In this document: positions 5,941-14,139 of the stretch, one piece after another
How the letters are laid out: each line of letters begins with the position of its first letter
Numbering within the stretch: the stretch's first letter is position 1
NCBI GenBank assembly: GCA_947507965.1
Contig: CANNQU010000021.1
Location: 1-45,669 of the forward strand
Reading direction: 5' to 3'
Source of the DNA: Bacteroidota bacterium
GTDB taxonomy: Bacteria > Bacteroidota > Bacteroidia > UKL13-3
Length of the DNA: 45,669 nucleotides
Translations under genes and position numbers: made by a program
The notes under the pieces: model-generated
Database searches by the model: none
Seen by the model: only the letters and a program-made list of their open reading frames with translations
Told to the model about the DNA's origin: nothing

Positions 5941-8870
5941 TATGCCTTATTTATATTCCAATTATAATTCGTTGAATCATAAGATACATTCCAACCAGTA
6001 TCAGTGAAAATTTTCGAAACAATATCAGTTTTATTTGAGAAATATTCCGTCAACAATGGGATAACCTTATTTCTTAAAATCGTTTCTATAGGTTGGGAAT
6101 TCATAAAATATGCATGCCCGATCAGATAATCGGCAGATTTTTTCTCATTAAAAATCGCTTCATTTATTTTCCGAAGTAAGCTGCTACCTTCAGCGCTGTA
6201 GCCCTCATATTTAGGATAATAGCCCAAAAACTCAAACCTCCTCCGTAAAGCAATATCAATTAACGCAATTGATTTATCAGCGGTATTCATCGTACCAATG
6301 AGGTAAAGATTTGGAGGGACACCAAATTCTTTCTCTCCATTCGGTAATGTAATTTTGAGTTCATTCTCTTCGCCAATACGCTTATCATCTTCCAACAGCG
6401 TGATCAATTCACCGAAAACTTTTGAAATGTTTGCCCGGTTTATTTCATCAATTATAAGAACAAATTTTTTGAGGCTTTCCACTTTTGCACCGGCAGTTGG
6501 CTTTCTCTTCTCCTGAATAAGATTCACCAATGGGTTGTAGTATGCAGCCAAGCCAGAGGTAACAACTTTAATTCCTTCAACTATATCTTCAAGTGTTTGA
6601 ATACTTAAAGTGTGTTGAGTGCCTCCGGAAGGCTTGGCAAAATGAATAGTTGTGTCACTTACATCGATAATTTTAAATTTAACTCCCGAAAGCATTGTGA
6701 TTTCTACTTCCTCATCTCCTTCAACGACAGGTTTCACTATCTCATTAAAAACCTCATCAAAAGTCCTACCCAAAGCGGCCTTCTCCTTGGATGCGTAATA
6801 ATTTTCCCTTGCTCTTTTTGCAATTTCATAGAATATGCCTTTATAGGCTTTAAATCTCAATAGCTCATTTTCAGCATCAGGTCTTATGCCCACCATAAAA
6901 TCTTCGTACGAATAATTTTGATGAAAAGTGAGAAACTCAATTTGTCCTGACTTTCTTAACTCATCAAAAATAATCTTGTTTGTTTTGTGATCGGTTGATG
7001 AGTAATTTTCCGGGGAGGTAATCTCGACTGCCTTATCGATGCTATTATATGTTTTACCGGTGCCCGGAGGCCCGTATAGGATTGTATTCAATGATAAATT
7101 CATTTTTCCGTTTTTTGGTTGTGTGTTATGCCCGAACACATAATTTTCAAATTCAATATTATTGTATTGTCTAAAACTTGATTTTGATGTCTTGTTTAAT
7201 TCTATTTCAATAGCTTTCAGAAAGGATTTCTTTTCTTCATGTTTTAAACTAAAAACATTGAAATAGCTGTAATACGGTAGTGGCTCTACACCTTGAAATC
7301 TACTACTATTTTCTAAAAGCTTATCCATTGAAATCACTCCGAACTTTCCCTTCGAATTTGATAAGTATAAATTCAAACAATAGCGCTGCCCAACAGTAAA
7401 GTTCAGGTTATCCCCACTTGTGCTGAAAACCAATCTTACATCATCTTTAGATAAAATAAATTCGGCAATTATTTCTTTAAGCAAACCAAAATAGTTATCG
7501 AGATCTTCTTTCTTAAATTTGGCAAGAAGTGCGGAAAAATCGCCAGAAGCGCTTTCCAATAATTGTAGAATAGCGGAATATTCTTCTTTGTTTGAAGCAA
7601 AATTTGTCCCCTGATTGCCCACTTTAAGATTTGAAAGCTCAATAATACTATTTACCCGTTCCTTTGTAATTGGATTAGCTGCAAGATTCTCGGCAATCTG
7701 AATTTTAACTTTGTCTGATGGAATTTTTTCGACTTCTGACCGATAATATTGTAATTCCTGCTCTTCATCTAATCCTTTATAAACATCAGAAATCACCTCT
7801 CCCAGGGCATAACAACCTGAATTCTTCCCAGTAAGCCATAAAATAAATTTGTCGCCCGTTTTAATTTTGTCCTTATGTGCCTTAACGCTCCAGGTGGAAA
7901 TGGCATTTGCATTTAATGCGGCAACTACATTATAGATTTCCGGGTTTCCTTGAAAAATCCAATAACTTGGACTCGCCTCTTTATCCAACATTTGGTAAAG
8001 AATATCTTGGGCCAAAAGTTTATGATTTACACCATCATAATACTCAGGTATCAATTCTTTTACTTTTGAAATTAAATCGTCGTTCGGCTTAATATAATCT
8101 TCGATTATCTGATCAATCAATTCTAAATAATGAGAGTACTTTTCATTGCTTTTTGCTTCCTCAATACCTAGTAAATTGCAATACTTCTTATAATATGAAG
8201 ATTTATAAAAAGTGTATTTTTCTGGATCATGATAGGTTAAATAGGCTGCGATCGTCCTTTCATCCTGATGATGAGGCATAGTATTATTAATGGTCCGATA
8301 AACTACCAAAGATTCAGAATTAAAATGCTTAATTCTCTCAGGTAAATCTGTGTTCTCGTTAAAAAGGTCTTTAAAAAGCAATCTAAGCTCCTCTGGCTTC
8401 TCTCTAGCTATATGATTAAGGACACCACCAGCCATTGCATAAATGAGATTATTAAATCTCACCTTCTTCACTTCGTTATGAAAGTCAGGTGCATTTACAT
8501 CCGGCCAACCCTTGAAATCGTGAATTAACTTCCATTTGTATAACTCATCTTTAAGTTGAGTTGTTTCAATTTGGTTCTTATATTTTTCAATTAACGATTT
8601 AATGGGATCAAGCTTTGGGATTATTTCAAAACCTTCTTTTTTCAATAAATTAAAAGCTTCAGTGTCCTTACCCCCTTCAAACTCATTAGGGCTAAGTTCA
8701 ACCCCATTAATAAATCGATTTGCTATCGATAAAACCAATTTAGGAGGATATTTTTTCCCATCATATAATAAATCATAGGTAGAGGATTGCCTTCCTTTTC
8801 GAATACCTTTAGCATCAATTTCTTGAATTGCTTTTTTGATATGTTCATCGGTAATGTTTTCTGGAATCAT
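5940..8870 (-). CDS. mcrB: McrB-like AAA+ GTPase with N-terminal head and EVE-like domains
   Basis: The 976-residue motor and recognition subunit is more than twice the size of classical McrB (about 460 residues). Residues 1-85 resemble the N-terminal head domain of ScoMcrA-type modified-DNA endonucleases. Residues 302-430 look like an EVE domain ('YWIFQGNPEIYN', 'W.V..HKDKIKTGDKFILW..G....GCYALGEV'), a PUA-like fold that reads modified cytosine or adenine. Residues 450-575 resemble the MrcB N-terminal (DUF3578) region. The AAA+ core has Walker A GPPGTGKT (600-607), Walker B LIIDEINRAN (805-814) and the McrB signature MNTADKS (861-867, Lys where Arg is usual) followed by an arginine-rich ALRRRFEF. 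It is transcribed ahead of mcrC. It probably restricts DNA with modified bases; the exact base is unknown. Confidence 0.9.
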   Translation of the reverse strand: MIPENITDEHIKKAIQEIDAKGIRKGRQSSTYDLLYDGKKYPPKLVLSIANRFINGVELSPNEFEGGKDTEAFNLLKKEGFEIIPKLDPIKSLIEKYKNQIETTQLKDELYKWKLIHDFKGWPDVNAPDFHNEVKKVRFNNLIYAMAGGVLNHIAREKPEELRLLFKDLFNENTDLPERIKHFNSESLVVYRTINNTMPHHQDERTIAAYLTYHDPEKYTFYKSSYYKKYCNLLGIEEAKSNEKYSHYLELIDQIIEDYIKPNDDLISKVKELIPEYYDGVNHKLLAQDILYQMLDKEASPSYWIFQGNPEIYNVVAALNANAISTWSVKAHKDKIKTGDKFILWLTGKNSGCYALGEVISDVYKGLDEEQELQYYRSEVEKIPSDKVKIQIAENLAANPITKERVNSIIELSNLKVGNQGTNFASNKEEYSAILQLLESASGDFSALLAKFKKEDLDNYFGLLKEIIAEFILSKDDVRLVFSTSGDNLNFTVGQRYCLNLYLSNSKGKFGVISMDKLLENSSRFQGVEPLPYYSYFNVFSLKHEEKKSFLKAIEIELNKTSKSSFRQYNNIEFENYVFGHNTQPKNGKMNLSLNTILYGPPGTGKTYNSIDKAVEITSPENYSSTDHKTNKIIFDELRKSGQIEFLTFHQNYSYEDFMVGIRPDAENELLRFKAYKGIFYEIAKRARENYYASKEKAALGRTFDEVFNEIVKPVVEGDEEVEITMLSGVKFKIIDVSDTTIHFAKPSGGTQHTLSIQTLEDIVEGIKVVTSGLAAYYNPLVNLIQEKRKPTAGAKVESLKKFVLIIDEINRANISKVFGELITLLEDDKRIGEENELKITLPNGEKEFGVPPNLYLIGTMNTADKSIALIDIALRRRFEFLGYYPKYEGYSAEGSSLLRKINEAIFNEKKSADYLIGHAYFMNSQPIETILRNKVIPLLTEYFSNKTDIVSKIFTDTGWNVSYDSTNYNWNINKA

Positions 8871-9219
8871 TTATTATCCTCGTTATTAATGCGAATTTTC
8901 AAGTAGTATTTATAACCGCATAAAATGCAATCTAAATCTTGGTAGATGCGAATATATAGCAAGTTATTAGTTTTTTAGAATTGCGTCAAACTAATTCCAT
9001 CAATTCCTGCTCACAAACAAAGATTATTCAGGATTCACGAACAATTACATTTATTGAGCACTTAACAAAAGGTGAAATGTTTAAAAGAACGGTGAGAAAT
9101 TAAAGCGAAAATGTGTATTTCCCAGATTAGATTTGACAAACTTAAGGCGAAAGCGAAGGTGTAGTTCGCCACTTCGCTATCCCGAAAAAACCGTGTTACT
9201 CACTCAATTCCTTCCGGGG

Positions 9220-9477
9220 TGTTAAAATGCGCATTTTTCAATACAAAAAACGCTCAAACACTTGTAAACATTGAAATATCAAAACGAATATAATGTGTTT
9301 TCGCTTTTATTTATGGCATTTTCGCGATGATTTTCCCATTGAATTAAAGCGAAAAGGAAAGCGAACACGGGGAGTTACACGGACTACAAAAGAATACAAA
9401 AACCCCTCAATTAATTGTGAATTAGAAATACGTATTCTCTTCAAATTCAAACTGCCCGATGAGTATTTTCTTGAATG
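9220..9477. repeat. Copy A of a ~258-bp noncoding block shared with 35820-36075
   Basis: Direct comparison shows long matching runs with 35820-36075, including a run from TTTATGGC to GATGATTTT of more than 20 identical bases around 9311-9336, and shared flanks such as GGAAAGCGAACACGG. An open frame starts at 9293 in this copy and at the matching ATG (35893) in the other, but substitutions do not favour third codon positions, so I do not call it a gene. The block lies just downstream of the fic position in both places. Confidence 0.85.
9422..9475 (-). pseudogene. Remnant of the 3' end of a fic gene
   Basis: On the minus strand this stretch reads FKKILIGQFEFEENTYF followed by a stop. It aligns with the last 17 residues of the Fic protein encoded at 36020-37069 (FKKIFIEQFEFAVNTYF). 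The homology stops abruptly at about 9477. The rest of the gene has been replaced by the lipoprotein gene at 9535-9966, so the island once carried fic here. Confidence 0.8.
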
Positions 9478-9534
9478 AACGTATATTATTTCAAAAACTT
9501 CAAGATAAAATTTATAGCAGAGAATCGGATTTTT

Positions 9535-9966
9535 TTATTTTTTGCTGTAAAACCCTTTACTCTTATACTCCTGGTCAACCATTTCAAATTCTGTTTCAGA
9601 AATAAATTTCAATTTGTTTTTTATTTCCTTAATATGAGTACCATGGTCTTGTTCAATTCTAAGTTTTAGGATAAAAGGATAACCATCGCTATCTGATTTT
9701 TCAAGTGTCCATTCGCCATTATGCGGATTTATCATAATACGCCCCCCGGATTCATATTCATAATTATAAACAAGCTTACCGTTTTCTTTAAATTCATAAT
9801 TGGAATTCTTGAAAATGCGTTGCTCCTCCTCCATAATAATTTCATTAAATGAAGTGATGGTTTTTGTACGAACCCATGTTCCAATAAGTCTTTTTGAATC
9901 ATTTTTACACCCATTCAGAGATAATAGAAATGGTGTTAGTAATACAATTAATAATAACTTTTTCAT
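9535..9966 (-). CDS. Lipocalin-like lipoprotein
   Basis: I choose the ATG at 9966 (143 residues) rather than an upstream in-frame start, because it gives a perfect lipoprotein signal: MKKLLLIVLL, a hydrophobic core and lipobox LNGC (Cys20). The mature part begins 'LIGTWVRTKTITSF', the usual start of lipocalin-like (DUF4488/lipocalin_5 type) domains of Bacteroidota, with later strands 'GEWTLEKSD' and 'KLKFISETEFEMV'. Such proteins are envelope lipoproteins of unknown ligand. It sits 38 bp downstream of the TOPRIM primase stop on the same strand. In the related element right of attR the corresponding place is occupied by fic, so this is an accessory slot. Its role is unknown. Confidence 0.8.
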   Translation of the reverse strand: MKKLLLIVLLTPFLLSLNGCKNDSKRLIGTWVRTKTITSFNEIIMEEEQRIFKNSNYEFKENGKLVYNYEYESGGRIMINPHNGEWTLEKSDSDGYPFILKLRIEQDHGTHIKEIKNKLKFISETEFEMVDQEYKSKGFYSKK

Positions 9967-10004
9967 TTGCTCAATAATTTCTTCGAAAATACAAAAAAAA
10001 TTAA

Positions 10005-10979
10005 CTACTCCACCACAAACTCCCTCCAATCATACTCCACCAGATAATCTGCCAAATCATATCCCTGCTCCCGGTCATCTTTGTTGGCATTGCGCTCGAG
10101 TAGACTTGAAACCGAAACCGAAAACTTCGATGAACCCGAAAACGAAATATCACTTGACAGTTCCATCGCCTTGGTTTTCCACTTGTCATATCCATTCAAA
10201 TCAGGGAAAAGTATAACCTTGCGACCCTTTAAAACAGCACATTTCTCCGCATTTAGGTTACTAATACTACCGGCAGCCAACCAGATATATTCCGGTAAAT
10301 ACACACTCGAAATTATCGCTGTTTTTTCGCTTTCGACGATGGCAACAGGCATGGTTTTTTCGCGCAGCAGATGCTCTCCAAAAAAACATTGTTTCAATTC
10401 ATAGTCCGGCAACTTTAATTCAGAATGTACCCATGTCACATGACTGAATGGCTCCCGAACTCTTTTACCTGTCTCAGAATTATACAACATAATCTTTCCG
10501 GTTCTGATTTTGCCTTCTATATCTATCTGCCAGAAAACCGTACCCCCCTCCCACTTTTTCGCGCTGCCGATATAATATTTCGCGATGAGTTTCTCGGTGT
10601 TCGCGCTACCGAACAGACGTCTAAAATAAGTCACCAAATGATTGCTATCATAGTGTTTCAACGTGCCTTTAAGTGTTTCTTTCAGGATAAATGAAGTGGG
10701 TTTCGGGATAGATTTCGGTTTCGGGTTGTTTCGAATTAAATAATAATCGTCATCGGGTGCATCGAATGCAATATCATGATCGTGAAAATATTGTTTCGGT
10801 GAATAATGGTAACCACATTTGATTTCGCGACTGCACCTGCCAACATCCTGATGAATAGGCTCTCCGGTTTCGTTGTCGATATAAAGCGTGAATGTTTTAT
10901 CCTTATCTCCACAGCTAGGACAACGATACCGGGAATTCATTCCAGTATAAGGGGCTAAACTGTATCTGTAATCGCTCAT
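10005..10979 (-). CDS. Zinc-finger/TOPRIM primase-like protein of the element
   Basis: The 324-residue product starts with a zinc-binding region of primase type (Cys20, Cys23, Cys49, Cys55; 'CPSCGDKDK' and 'CSREIKCGYH'). A central region follows ('GTVFWQIDIEGKIRTGKIMLYN', as in DUF6371-type proteins), then a TOPRIM-like fold with '[13 protein letters not shown]' and 'KVILFPDLNGYDKW'. The Asp-x-Asn replaces the usual Asp-x-Asp. Together with the D5-type helicase upstream it probably forms the replication-initiation unit of the element. It is on the same strand as the helicase, separated by 87 bp holding a strong hairpin (11003-11054). A broken copy lies at 37245-37637. It could work in plasmid-like replication after excision; that is inferred. 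Confidence 0.8.
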   Translation of the reverse strand: MSDYRYSLAPYTGMNSRYRCPSCGDKDKTFTLYIDNETGEPIHQDVGRCSREIKCGYHYSPKQYFHDHDIAFDAPDDDYYLIRNNPKPKSIPKPTSFILKETLKGTLKHYDSNHLVTYFRRLFGSANTEKLIAKYYIGSAKKWEGGTVFWQIDIEGKIRTGKIMLYNSETGKRVREPFSHVTWVHSELKLPDYELKQCFFGEHLLREKTMPVAIVESEKTAIISSVYLPEYIWLAAGSISNLNAEKCAVLKGRKVILFPDLNGYDKWKTKAMELSSDISFSGSSKFSVSVSSLLERNANKDDREQGYDLADYLVEYDWREFVVE

Positions 10980-11002
10980 TAAATTATTGTTGTTTATTTC
11001 GG

Positions 11003-11054
11003 TTCACTTCGTTCACGTGATGCACCATCGGGTGTATAACGTGTACGAAGTGAA
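11003..11054. promoter_or_regulatory. 24-bp hairpin between helicase and primase genes
   Basis: Positions 11003-11026 pair with 11031-11054 around a 4-nt loop (ATCG), with only two mismatches and one G-T pair (outer arm TTCACTTCGT / ACGAAGTGAA). There is no T-run on either strand, so it is not an ordinary terminator. It could be an RNA attenuator or processing site between the two genes, a replication-origin cruciform, or the trace of a small palindromic repeat. Confidence 0.75.
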
Positions 11055-11066
11055 CGGAGTGTATCA

Positions 11067-12593
11067 TTAAAACAAAACTTTTTTCACAAAGATAATCAAA
11101 CCGTAATTTCTTCTTTCGGTTACAAACCCAGCATTTCGTAGTCGTTCGGCAAAGGTTCGCTTGGAACAGGCATGGTATCCGCTATCGGAACAATAGGTGC
11201 GGTAATATCCAAACAACTCTTTAAATTCCATGTAATCATCCGTATGTTTGGCGTAGCCTTCATCGGTTAAAAACATTTGTACATTGTCCGTTTGCATCTT
11301 GTAGATTTCTATTTGCCTATCCACTGCATCGCTTTTAGTGAATCCTTTCTGCAATAAAAGACGTCTCAAGCCGTCTAAAACCCAATTGAAAACTCCCGAC
11401 AACTCGATATCAATAATCTTTTTGGATAGCTCTTTATCTTGCTCTGCTTCCGGGATCGTAACATCGAAAGCGATTATGAGAAACCTACGGAAATACGCTA
11501 GTGATTGCTCCACTTCTTTGGGTAATTCGTTACAATTGAAAATCAGTTTGGCGTAATCATGCAAGGTGAAAGGTTCTCCATAAGGCAAACGGGCATCTAC
11601 CGGTTCACCGGAAACCAATTGCTTGAAAATGGAAGTTTCCAGTTTTCCGTTGATCTCACTGGCATAGTTTACGAGCTTGTTTCCGAGCATGGCACGGTAA
11701 TATCCGTTTTCGTTGGTAAGGTTTTGCAGGGAATAACTGCTCACATTTTTATCGCCACCGAGTAACGCATTCACAATTTCGAAGAATACCGATTTCCCAT
11801 TTGCCCCGGTACCGTAAAGCAATAATGTTTTCTCTAATTTCAAACGGCTGGGCTTCACAAACAAATAACCAAGGTATTCGGCTAAGATCATTTGCCTTGA
11901 TAAATCGGGCTGCACCATCGATAAATATTTCTCAAACAAGGGGGCTTTCGCTTTCGGGTTGTAGCCGAAAGGTAATTGGTAGGTGATGAAATCTTTTCGC
12001 TCTGGTGGTCTTAAAAACTGTTTTTCGTGATCAAACTCAAAGGTGCCATTGAGTAAGTTAATTAACACTACTTGGCTCGACTGGGGCGGCTTTGGAAGAT
12101 TGGCAACCGCCATAAATTGTTTGAAAAACTGTTCCCGAAACGTGTATAACCTGGCATCAAATTTATCAATGCCCATTTTTTCAGCGGCTTCGCCCAGGAA
12201 TGATTCAAATTCGGCATTATCAATCATGTTCCAGTAGGCACCGTTATAGAGGTACACACAATTTTGATTTTTGCAGATTCCCCAATTGTTTTCCTGTGCA
12301 ATTTTCAGAATCTGTTCGATGCCACTCACCAAATAATGCTTCTTACCCAGCTTTTCACTTTGTTGCTTTAGCGCAGCTTGCTTTCTGAAATCTACTTTAT
12401 CAATTTGCTCGAGTAGAAGAATAAGTATTTCATTATGATTCACGGCATCAAATACCTTGGTTAGTTTCTGAACTTCTTGCATTAGTTCCTGCTTGAAGGT
12501 GGCAGCATCAAAGGAAGGATTCAAGCTTCGCTTAAACTCCTCGGTTTCCAAAACCGAAGAATCGAATGTTCGGTTGAGCTGACTATCTTTCAT
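11067..12593 (-). CDS. D5/P4-type phage-plasmid replicative helicase
   Basis: I use the ATG at 12593 (508 residues); the longer frame would begin with TTG at 12623. The protein has an N-terminal D5_N-like region with 'GICKNQNCVYLYNGAYW' and 'FITYQLPFGYNPKAKAPLFEKYL', then an SF3/D5 helicase core with Walker A GTGANGKS (about 260), 'SLAYFRRFLIIAFDV' and a C-terminal winged-helix segment ('YYRTYCSDSGYHACSKRTFAERLRNAGF'). This family unwinds the origin of phages, plasmids and satellites such as P4. The start overlaps the end of the HTH gene by 11 bp, so the two are probably translationally coupled. It marks the element as self-replicating or formerly so. Confidence 0.92.
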   Translation of the reverse strand: MKDSQLNRTFDSSVLETEEFKRSLNPSFDAATFKQELMQEVQKLTKVFDAVNHNEILILLLEQIDKVDFRKQAALKQQSEKLGKKHYLVSGIEQILKIAQENNWGICKNQNCVYLYNGAYWNMIDNAEFESFLGEAAEKMGIDKFDARLYTFREQFFKQFMAVANLPKPPQSSQVVLINLLNGTFEFDHEKQFLRPPERKDFITYQLPFGYNPKAKAPLFEKYLSMVQPDLSRQMILAEYLGYLFVKPSRLKLEKTLLLYGTGANGKSVFFEIVNALLGGDKNVSSYSLQNLTNENGYYRAMLGNKLVNYASEINGKLETSIFKQLVSGEPVDARLPYGEPFTLHDYAKLIFNCNELPKEVEQSLAYFRRFLIIAFDVTIPEAEQDKELSKKIIDIELSGVFNWVLDGLRRLLLQKGFTKSDAVDRQIEIYKMQTDNVQMFLTDEGYAKHTDDYMEFKELFGYYRTYCSDSGYHACSKRTFAERLRNAGFVTERRNYGLIIFVKKVLF

Positions 12594-12903
12594 TTTTATA
12601 CAGCTCTTTATTGATTTCAGCAATGGTGGATTTCCTGCCTTCGTCTAACCAACTTTGCAAATCGGCTCTCTTAAACAAAACCGTTTTCGCTCCACGTTTG
12701 ATAAAGGGAATGAGGCGGCGGGAAGTGTAACCATAAAGTGTTTGTTTGGCGATACCTACAAATTTGGCGGCATCGGTGGCATTCATCAGCTCGCTGACTT
12801 CCGACGATGTGTTAACTGGTTTTTGTTCGCATAGTGCTTCACGAACAGAATCTTTAATGATGAACTTTAGTTGTTCGGTAGTGATCAGGATTACATTTGA
12901 CAT
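12583..12903 (-). CDS. Excisionase-like helix-turn-helix protein
   Basis: The 106-residue product has an N-terminal helix and, from about residue 40, a MerR/excisionase-type winged helix: 'ATDAAKFVGIAKQTLYGYTSRRLIPFIKRGAKTVLFKRADLQSWLDEGR'. This is the standard HTH_17 pattern found before replication genes in Bacteroidota integrative elements. It may control the downstream helicase/primase genes, help excision, or both. A 9-bp perfect inverted repeat lies 51-69 bp upstream of its start and is a candidate operator. Confidence 0.9.
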   Translation of the reverse strand: MSNVILITTEQLKFIIKDSVREALCEQKPVNTSSEVSELMNATDAAKFVGIAKQTLYGYTSRRLIPFIKRGAKTVLFKRADLQSWLDEGRKSTIAEINKELYKNER

Positions 12904-12941
12904 TTTAATATTGGGGTTAATTAAATGTCAAAAAGAGTTGG

Positions 12942-12972
12942 TGACTTTTCGTCTGACTTTCAGTGAAAGTCA
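12942..12972. promoter_or_regulatory. Inverted-repeat operator upstream of the HTH gene
   Basis: TGACTTTCA-G-TGAAAGTCA (12954-12972) is a perfect 9-bp inverted repeat with a 1-nt centre. A related half-site TGACTTTTC lies 12 bp earlier, at 12942. It sits between the unknown gene at 12986 and the HTH gene and has no T-run. It therefore looks like a dimer-binding operator, probably for the HTH protein. Confidence 0.65.
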
Positions 12973-12985
12973 TTTTCTTTATCCC

Positions 12986-13906
12986 TCAATGTCTGTCGCT
13001 ATTGCGTTTCTCGGTTATCAGGCTATTTATCTTATCTGTGGCTACCTCTGAATTAAATTTTGCAATTTTAATTTTCGCTGCTTCCAATGATGCCAATCTT
13101 ACCGTATCTATTTTATCATGCATTTTATAAACGGTACGAATAAAACTGTTCAATTGTATTTTCTTGTATTGTGCAAAAGGGATTTGAGTGTTGACTTTTT
13201 GCAAGTAGGTTTCCATCATTCGATCATCCCATGTGAAATCTTTATGATTCGACCTACTCATCACAAAATATACCACGGCATAGGTAGTAGGGGCGTGTAA
13301 CACCTTGGTAATTTTCGCATCATCTTCGCTTTCGGATTGAGCTGATGACTCTGTGCTTTGGAATTGAACGATTGAAGCTATTCCGGATTTAATTAGGATT
13401 AGTTGTGTGTTCTCTTTTTTTAATTCAAACTTATTAAGGAAGTCAGCCATAGATTCGTCTTCATGCCATCTAATGTCAACCATAATGCGGTATATATCAT
13501 TAAATGCTTCAAATTTGGCCAGATATTCCACCAATTCAAATTCAGGCATCTTATAAATTTCAGGAATAATATGATTTATTCTACTTGCTTGCCTTCTCAA
13601 TTGCTTGTATTCATTCTGCATGAAGTGAGTAATGGGATTTGCTGAATAAACTTGCGTGGCTTTTTTTATATCATCACACAACCATTCAAAAAACTGGTCG
13701 TATACTTCAATATGGTTCGTTTCAATAATCCCTTTTAAGTTAACAACCAATCGCCTTAGGGAATCTTGAAATACATTTTTCAGAAATCGGTGACTTCTAT
13801 CTCTGTTTTTTTCAATATGATCTTGAATTCCATCAAGGTAAGTAAGTCGACTTGCTTCATATTCGTTTGAATAAATCAGGTCGTAGTCGGGCGTGGTAGT
13901 TGTCAT
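12986..13906 (-). CDS. Hypothetical protein of the replication module
   Basis: The 306-residue product is predicted mostly alpha-helical, with no signal peptide or membrane segment. A helical N-terminal half ('FLKNVFQDSLRRLVVNLKGIIE', 'FFEWLCDDIKKATQVY') is followed by a low-complexity Ser/Glu/Asp stretch near 190-210 and a C-terminal helical part. I do not recognise a family. I looked for RteC features because of the setting and did not find its usual C-terminal motif. It lies upstream of the excisionase-like HTH gene on the same strand, so it may be the first gene of the replication or control operon. Confidence 0.7.
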   Translation of the reverse strand: MTTTTPDYDLIYSNEYEASRLTYLDGIQDHIEKNRDRSHRFLKNVFQDSLRRLVVNLKGIIETNHIEVYDQFFEWLCDDIKKATQVYSANPITHFMQNEYKQLRRQASRINHIIPEIYKMPEFELVEYLAKFEAFNDIYRIMVDIRWHEDESMADFLNKFELKKENTQLILIKSGIASIVQFQSTESSAQSESEDDAKITKVLHAPTTYAVVYFVMSRSNHKDFTWDDRMMETYLQKVNTQIPFAQYKKIQLNSFIRTVYKMHDKIDTVRLASLEAAKIKIAKFNSEVATDKINSLITEKRNSDRH

Positions 13907-14139
13907 GTTTTTTTCAAAATCTATAAACCAAATAACGTTTTAGATTTTGCAAAAGAAAGCAATATTGTCGGTTATATTACATTCTTATTTTAAAGGTTGT
14001 AATACCTTAATTTGTTTAAGACTGCGGCTTATTGATGTTTCTGAACGCACCTTTTAATATTTCAACGAAATAATTTCCATATTCCATGGTTTATCTGGAT
14101 TAAACACTTTTGCCGTTATTGCGGCCCTAAAAATATCAA

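Larger units (their letters stand above)
8871..9534. other. Gene-poor interval upstream of mcrB
   Basis: About 660 bp separate mcrB from the lipoprotein gene. The first 350 bp hold no recognisable gene and probably contain the mcrBC promoter, which I cannot pinpoint. The second part (9220-9477) is a diverged copy of 35820-36075 and ends in a decayed fic fragment. Several GCGAAA/TTTCGC motifs are scattered through it. Confidence 0.6.

Noticed and set aside
9293-9478. 61-codon open frame in the ~258-bp block, with a partial counterpart at 35893
   Set aside because: Between the two copies substitutions are spread over first, second and third codon positions (3, 2 and 4 of 9 by eye), the second copy stops earlier, and the frame runs through the fic remnant.
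12986-13906. Possible RteC-type regulator
   Set aside because: The setting fits, but the characteristic RteC C-terminal motif is not visible, so the gene is left as hypothetical.
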